Below are positions 5,010 through 8,681 of a DNA stretch of 8,681 bases, piece after piece. How positions within the stretch are numbered: position 1 is the first letter of the stretch; each line of letters begins with the position of its first letter. Source of the stretch: Hyphomonadaceae bacterium BL14 (lineage in GTDB: Bacteria > Pseudomonadota > Alphaproteobacteria > Caulobacterales > Maricaulaceae); assembly GCA_027627705.1 (NCBI GenBank), contig CP091242.1:1369548-1378228 (forward strand), in the 5' to 3' direction. The notes under the pieces are model-generated. The model saw nothing but the letters and a program-made list of their open reading frames with translations. It had not been told where the DNA came from and searched no databases. The position numbers and the translations under genes are program-made.

Positions 5010-7172
5010 TTACAGCCCTCCCAGGGCGGTCATGAAGTGATAGGCCATGGACGCGGGCAGGTAGTCGATAGGCATGCGCCCGTCGGCTTCGCGCCGGTCG
5101 CACCAGGCAAAACTGGTTTCATCGAGATAGGTGTCCACGAACACGCCGAGCTCTCGTTCGGCCTCGCCCGGTGCCGCGGTCTCGGGAAAGCACAGGCGGG
5201 CACGGATACGCTCAAGCTGCGGCCAGGCCCGGCAAGTCGCCAGAAGGGGCGCGCCGTCGGCTGTGATGGCGTCCAGCGAGAACCCATCCGGGCCGCGCCC
5301 ACACGTGTCAGCGAACCCGATCAGGCGGCGTGACCAGCTGGCGGTGTCGCGCTCGGTCAGGCGCTGCACTTCTGACAACAGCCAGGCCCATTCATAGCAA
5401 TGGCCCGGCTCGATGCGCCCACCGGTGCCGTTCTGAACCGGGTGCCAGCCGGCGTCATACTCCTCGCCCACCGCCCCAGTCGCCGGATCGAACATGAAGG
5501 CCTCAAATAGCCAGGCCAGCGTCTCGATCCGGTCGCGAGCGTGCGGGTCACCGCTAGCCTCGCACCACACCAGGCTGGCCTCCAGCAAATGCATGTGGGG
5601 ATTGGACTGCTTCAGGCCTGGCTGGGTCTCGGGGCTGGCCCAGCCGGGCTTGCCGTCGCGCATCTCACCGTCAATGAACGCAAAGGCCTCAAGCGCCATG
5701 CGCTCAGCGCGCGCATCGCCGGTCGCCTGGAAGGCGCGTGCCGCGCCGAGCGCCACGAACGCGTGGTCGTAGAGATCACGGCGCGGATCGCTCACACCCA
5801 CGGCCGGATCGATCTCATGGGCCCAGCCGCCGGCGGGCGCGCGCGCCGGGCCGTCGAGATAGGCAAGCCCCTGATCGACGAGGCGGCTTGCCGCTCCGTC
5901 AGGGTCCCAGCCATGCTTTAGCGCGGTGGCGAAGGTGAAGACCTGGCGCGGGGCCACCCGCCCGCGGCGCGGCTGGTCAAGATTGGGGGTGCCGTTGCTG
6001 TTCAGCGTCTCGACAAAACCGCCGCGCTGCGCGTCCCAGCCCGCCGCCGCCCAGGCCGGCAGCATGCGGCCATACACCCAGGCGCGCGCGCGCGCCGCCA
6101 GAGCCGGGTCCAGATTGGGGGCATAGCTGCGGCTGGCCGCTTCCACGGCGGCGCGGATGTCGGCCGCCTGATCGAGGGCGGTGACAAGTACGCCGTCCGG
6201 GCTGGCAGCCACCGCGATGCCCGACAGGCCACGCACGGCCACGCGCGGCCCGGTAGAGAAGATGAAATTGTTCGAGCCCTGATCTTCCGCCGCCGGTCCG
6301 ATCAGCACGCTGGCGTCGCCGGCCCCATGCAGGGCTTTGAGCGCGCGAAAATCGCCCAGATCGCTCCAGCCCATGGACACCGGCACAACGTGCACATGGT
6401 CGGCCTTTTCCATCACCGCATAGTCGATGGAGATGGAGGGAGCAGCCGCAAACGCCTCGCGCGCCAGCACCCTCACCTCGCCCGGCTCCAGGGGGCCGGC
6501 ACCCGACAGAGCGGCGCGCGCAGCGGCCAGGATTTCTGGCGCGTGACGCTCCAGGGCGGCGATCATGGCGCTTGCGCGGAACAAGAAGATGCCCGCATTC
6601 CACAAATGCCGCCCGCCGGTGAGATAGCTCTCCGCCACCGCGCGCGCCGGCTTCTCGACAAAGGCCTGCGCCGGGGCGAAACGCGCCTGTGCCGCTTCGG
6701 CAGACGCGAGCTCGATATAGCCATAGCCCGTGGCGGCATGGTCGGGGCGGATGCCGAACGTGACCAGCGCGCCGTCGGCGGCAGCCTCGGCCCCGCGCGC
6801 CAGCGCTTCATGGAACGCAGGCACATCTGCGATGTGGTGGTCGGCAGGCAGGATCAGGACCAGATCGTCGCCGTCAGCGCACAGCGCCGCTGCCGCCACG
6901 GCCGGGCCGGAATTGCGTGCGATCGGCTCCAGCACCATCGCGCCACCCGGCAGATGGGTGCTGAGCGCCGCGCGCCAGCGCGCTCCGGCCACCGCGGACG
7001 CGGGCGCGACGGGGATGGCACCTAGACTAACGGGCAGGCGCGCGGCGGTTTCGGCGATCATGCTGCGCGCGCCCGACAGGGCATGAAACTGCTTGGGCCG
7101 CTCCGGCGTCGAGACCGGCCACAGCCGCGTCCCGGACCCGCCACAAAGAATGAACGGCCGCATCGTCGTCAT
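5010..7172 (-). CDS. Mannose-1-phosphate guanylyltransferase fused to AGE-family epimerase/isomerase domain
   Basis: The 720-residue protein has two domains. Residues about 5-345 are a GDP-mannose pyrophosphorylase: GGSGTRLWP (11-19), PKQF (26-29), EPIARNSGP (82-90), LPADHH (108-113), FVEKP (171-175), WNAGIF (191-196), SIDYAVMEKA (248-257) and GWSDLGDF (268-275). It should make GDP-mannose from mannose-1-phosphate and GTP in the cytoplasm. Residues about 352-717 form an alpha/alpha-barrel AGE domain, with RQVFTFA (409-415), DLYDHAF (466-472), NPHMHLLEA (524-532) and GHCYEWAW (590-597); this family interconverts mannose, glucose or fructose forms or 2-epimerises N-acylhexosamines. The usual partner in bifunctional ManC/AlgA enzymes is a cupin-type phosphomannose isomerase, which is absent; the AGE domain may replace it (inference). 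The start at ATG 7170-7172 has AGGGG 6 nt upstream; ATG 7175 sits too close to it, and an extension to 7331 looks noncoding. Confidence 0.88.
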   Translation of the reverse strand: MTTMRPFILCGGSGTRLWPVSTPERPKQFHALSGARSMIAETAARLPVSLGAIPVAPASAVAGARWRAALSTHLPGGAMVLEPIARNSGPAVAAAALCADGDDLVLILPADHHIADVPAFHEALARGAEAAADGALVTFGIRPDHAATGYGYIELASAEAAQARFAPAQAFVEKPARAVAESYLTGGRHLWNAGIFLFRASAMIAALERHAPEILAAARAALSGAGPLEPGEVRVLAREAFAAAPSISIDYAVMEKADHVHVVPVSMGWSDLGDFRALKALHGAGDASVLIGPAAEDQGSNNFIFSTGPRVAVRGLSGIAVAASPDGVLVTALDQAADIRAAVEAASRSYAPNLDPALAARARAWVYGRMLPAWAAAGWDAQRGGFVETLNSNGTPNLDQPRRGRVAPRQVFTFATALKHGWDPDGAASRLVDQGLAYLDGPARAPAGGWAHEIDPAVGVSDPRRDLYDHAFVALGAARAFQATGDARAERMALEAFAFIDGEMRDGKPGWASPETQPGLKQSNPHMHLLEASLVWCEASGDPHARDRIETLAWLFEAFMFDPATGAVGEEYDAGWHPVQNGTGGRIEPGHCYEWAWLLSEVQRLTERDTASWSRRLIGFADTCGRGPDGFSLDAITADGAPLLATCRAWPQLERIRARLCFPETAAPGEAERELGVFVDTYLDETSFAWCDRREADGRMPIDYLPASMAYHFMTALGGL

Positions 7173-7177
7173 CATTT

Positions 7178-7183
7178 CCCCCT
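7178..7183 (-). promoter_or_regulatory. Ribosome binding site of the GMP-AGE fusion
   Basis: AGGGGG on the minus strand lies 5 nt before ATG 7170-7172 and only 2 nt before ATG 7173-7175. The spacing favours the second ATG, giving the N-terminus MTTMRPFILCGG, which matches family N-termini and argues against the longer frame that opens at 7331. Confidence 0.55.
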
Positions 7184-7517
7184 GCAACGGTGACAACCGT
7201 TTAGCTCCCTTGGAGACTACCACCGCACGCCGCTGCGCGTAACAGCGCTCTTCGAGATAATGAAGGCGAGGAACACTTGCCCGCTCTTGATCCTGCCGCA
7301 CCTGATAGGGCGGCGTCGGTCCGGCCCTCAAGGCAGGCGTGAAGCCCCCGCCTCACGCACGTCCATCGCGTTATGAGAGGTCATTTGCAGGGACCTCATG
7401 AGGCAGCAAGAAGCGGGCCTTGGCTGCAAGCAAGGCCATCCTGAAGCAGGCTATCTACCGCGCCACCTCCAACGCCCTTCACGAGGATGCACGAGGATTT
7501 CGCTTGGCAGTTCGGTG
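7184..7517. other. Intergenic leader of the GMP-AGE gene
   Basis: About 330 bases between the VanZ-like stop and the fusion gene carry no gene I can recognise. The fusion frame stays open up to 7331, but those residues have no relation to guanylyltransferase N-termini. A minor inverted repeat, GAGGTC at 7377-7382 and GACCTC at 7392-7397 (9-base loop), is present without a T-run, so it is not a convincing terminator. No clear promoter hexamers were identified. Confidence 0.4.
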
Positions 7518-7925
7518 TCACTGAGGAAGGGCAGCGGGGAGCGGAGCGGTCAGGCGCATGCGGGTGGCACGAAGGCCGAACGCCAGGCTCAGCCCCAGAG
7601 CGACGCCCACGCCATTGGCGGCGATATCGATCCAGTCGGGCTGCCGGCTGAACAGCGCCAGCCCCTGTGTAAGTTCGATCACCCCGCCCAGCGCCATCAG
7701 CCCCAAAGCGGTTGCCCACACCGGCAGGCGCGGCCAGCCCGTCGCAAGCAGGCCCGCCAAAGCCGTGAACGCGGCCACATGGTTGACAAGCGCGCTCCAC
7801 GCGAATGACGGCGCGACGCCCGAGGGCATCAACGCCAGCGTCAGCACGCCGAGCAGGCAGGGAATAAACATCCAGCGTGACACAGCGGGGCTCCACTCAA
7901 GACATTGCGCGATGATGCGTTTCAT
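7518..7925 (-). CDS. VanZ-like small integral membrane protein
   Basis: The 135-residue protein has four likely membrane helices (about residues 18-34, 46-62, 68-83 and 102-118). It shows the VanZ-like pattern: a His at the start of helix 2 (NHVAAF, His49), then GGVIELTQ with Glu84 at the end of helix 3, then a short loop with Arg94 and DWIDIAANGVGVALG (Asp100, Asn104) entering helix 4. VanZ-like proteins are widespread; the founding member gives low-level teicoplanin resistance, but most have no known role and are often found near cell-envelope polysaccharide genes. The start at ATG 7923-7925 places the first helix sensibly; a 42-residue upstream extension to 8051 is Arg-rich and unlike the family. 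The ribosome site (AAGG, close to the ATG) is weak. It lies 345 bp upstream of the fusion gene, so co-transcription is uncertain. Confidence 0.7.
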   Translation of the reverse strand: MKRIIAQCLEWSPAVSRWMFIPCLLGVLTLALMPSGVAPSFAWSALVNHVAAFTALAGLLATGWPRLPVWATALGLMALGGVIELTQGLALFSRQPDWIDIAANGVGVALGLSLAFGLRATRMRLTAPLPAALPQ

Positions 7926-8059
7926 GGGCCTTGGGTAACAGAATATCCTTGCCAGGATGTGACGCCGGGTGACAGCGAGACTGAGATGCTGGCTGCCACG
8001 CCTGCGATTGCGGCGACCGAGCGCTACTCGACCATGGCTGAACGGCCGCACTCAGGCCG

Positions 8060-8681
8060 CTATGGGCGAGCCGCGCGATCTCGGTCTGGGATGCGGGTAA
8101 GACGCACCCAGCGCTCCTTGTGAAGCTGCTCGGTATGGGCCTGCTCCACATAGCGAAGGACGATGTGCGGGGTTTTCCAACCGCCCGCCTGCATGATGGC
8201 GAGGGCGTCGAACCCTGCGAGCAGCATGTCCTGAGCACCTCCGACCCGCATGGAGTGGCCTGACAGGCGCACGCCCGCCTCCGCCAGCCCGGCGCGCTCG
8301 GCGGCGCGTTTGACCAGGCGGCGCACCGAGCTGTTGACCAGCGGCTGCTCGCTGGCGTGGCCGCGATGAACGGCGCGGAACAGATATCCCTGCTCCACGC
8401 CCGACGCCTCCATCCAGGCGCGCACGCGCTCGAGCGTATCGTCTGACAGCCAGGCCACGCGTCCATCGCCGACCTGATCGGATTTGGCGCGGCGGATCAG
8501 GATCGAGCCTGAATCGGCCGTGATCCCCAGATCCTCGATTGTCAGGCAGATGAGCTCGCAGGACCGGCACAGCGTGTCATAACCCACGCTGATCAGCGCG
8601 GCGTCGCGCAACCCCTCCAGCGTGTCAGGACAGGCCGACACGATCGCCTTGAGCCGATCGTGGGTCAGGCCCTCGGCCTGG
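8060..8681 (-). CDS. Tyrosine recombinase (phage integrase family), C-terminal catalytic domain; 5' end outside window
   Basis: The open frame enters from the right edge (QAEGLTHDRLKAIV, then SACPDTLEGLRDAAL) and ends at the stop at 8060-8062, giving about 206 residues. All active-site residues are visible: Arg in DTLCRSCEL (codon 8564-8566), Lys in RRAKSDQ, His and Arg in GHSMRVG, Trp in AGGWKTP and the nucleophile Tyr in VLRYVEQ (codon 8150-8152). The enzyme should cut and rejoin DNA through a 3'-phosphotyrosine link, as in integron, phage or island integrases and XerC/D. The N-terminal core-binding domain is outside the window, and a GTG at 8639-8641 is internal, not the start. An attachment site was not identified. 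It points the same way as the downstream VanZ-like gene, with 134 bp between them. Confidence 0.85.
   Translation of the reverse strand, partial: QAEGLTHDRLKAIVSACPDTLEGLRDAALISVGYDTLCRSCELICLTIEDLGITADSGSILIRRAKSDQVGDGRVAWLSDDTLERVRAWMEASGVEQGYLFRAVHRGHASEQPLVNSSVRRLVKRAAERAGLAEAGVRLSGHSMRVGGAQDMLLAGFDALAIMQAGGWKTPHIVLRYVEQAHTEQLHKERWVRLTRIPDRDRAARP

Noticed and set aside
5977..6603. 208-codon minus-strand frame inside the fusion gene
   Set aside because: It is an alternative frame of the GMP-AGE gene, rich in Arg and Gly, and the real frame covers it completely.
6327..7025. 232-codon plus-strand open frame
   Set aside because: It is antisense to the guanylyltransferase domain, whose motifs are unmistakable on the minus strand. 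The translation shows no domain pattern.
7173..7331. N-terminal extension of the GMP-AGE fusion to an upstream start
   Set aside because: The extra residues do not resemble family N-termini. The ribosome site AGGGGG directly before ATG 7172 explains the shorter start.
7377..7397. Inverted repeat GAGGTC/GACCTC as a terminator
   Set aside because: The stem is six pairs with a 9-base loop and no T-run in either direction.
7396..7896. 166-codon minus-strand frame overlapping the VanZ-like gene
   Set aside because: The VanZ-like frame has hydrophobic helices and family motifs. The competing frame is Arg/Gly-rich without them.
7945..7958. Hairpin ATCCT-TGCC-AGGAT upstream of the VanZ-like gene
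   Set aside because: It has only five pairs and no T-run. It is too weak to call a terminator or attenuator.
1..8681. CRISPR array, tRNA, rRNA or toxin-antitoxin pair
   Set aside because: No regularly spaced repeats, no recognisable tRNA or rRNA segments, and no small gene pair with known toxin or antitoxin motifs were seen on either strand.

Overview
The window looks like a stretch of a GC-rich alphaproteobacterial chromosome (codon usage and protein motifs would suit something in the Maricaulales/Hyphomonadales range, but the exact taxon is an inference). It holds part of a cell-surface polysaccharide locus that insertion sequences and deletions have partly destroyed. Apart from the two transposition ORFs of one IS, every gene lies on the minus strand.

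Layout from left to right: (1) bases 1-154 are the first 51 codons of an IS5-family transposase running off the left edge. (2) 510-1739 is an intact Wzx-like polysaccharide flippase, markedly more AT-rich than everything around it and starting with TTG. (3) 2051-2815 is the C-terminal two-thirds of an IS3-family (IS407-type) OrfB, cut at its 5' side. (4) 2818-4102 is a second, complete IS3-family element with 11-bp perfect terminal inverted repeats and a flanking TAGC on each side. Its OrfB carries an in-frame TAG, so it is probably dead. (5) 4102-4380 is the N-terminal quarter of a UDP-glucuronate 4-epimerase-like gene, cut exactly at the IS end. (6) 4466-4868 is a wreck of a UDP-glucose 6-dehydrogenase gene: a few start codons, then a large internal deletion, then a second small deletion with a frame change, then a well-kept C-terminus. 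(7) 5010-7172 is an intact fusion of a mannose-1-phosphate guanylyltransferase domain with an AGE-family (N-acylglucosamine 2-epimerase-like) domain. (8) 7518-7925 is a small VanZ-like membrane protein. (9) 8060-8681 is the catalytic domain of a tyrosine recombinase that runs off the right edge.

Together: the ugd and epimerase genes would have made UDP-Glc to UDP-GlcA to UDP-GalA, and both are now broken, so this locus has lost its uronic-acid branch. The GDP-mannose branch (guanylyltransferase-AGE fusion) and the flippase are still open reading frames. A recombinase and three transposable elements within 8.7 kb mark this as an unstable accessory region. I did not find a convincing wholly new system. 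The most notable points are the GMP-AGE fusion, the staged decay of the uronic-acid genes, and the puzzling flanks of the inserted IS.
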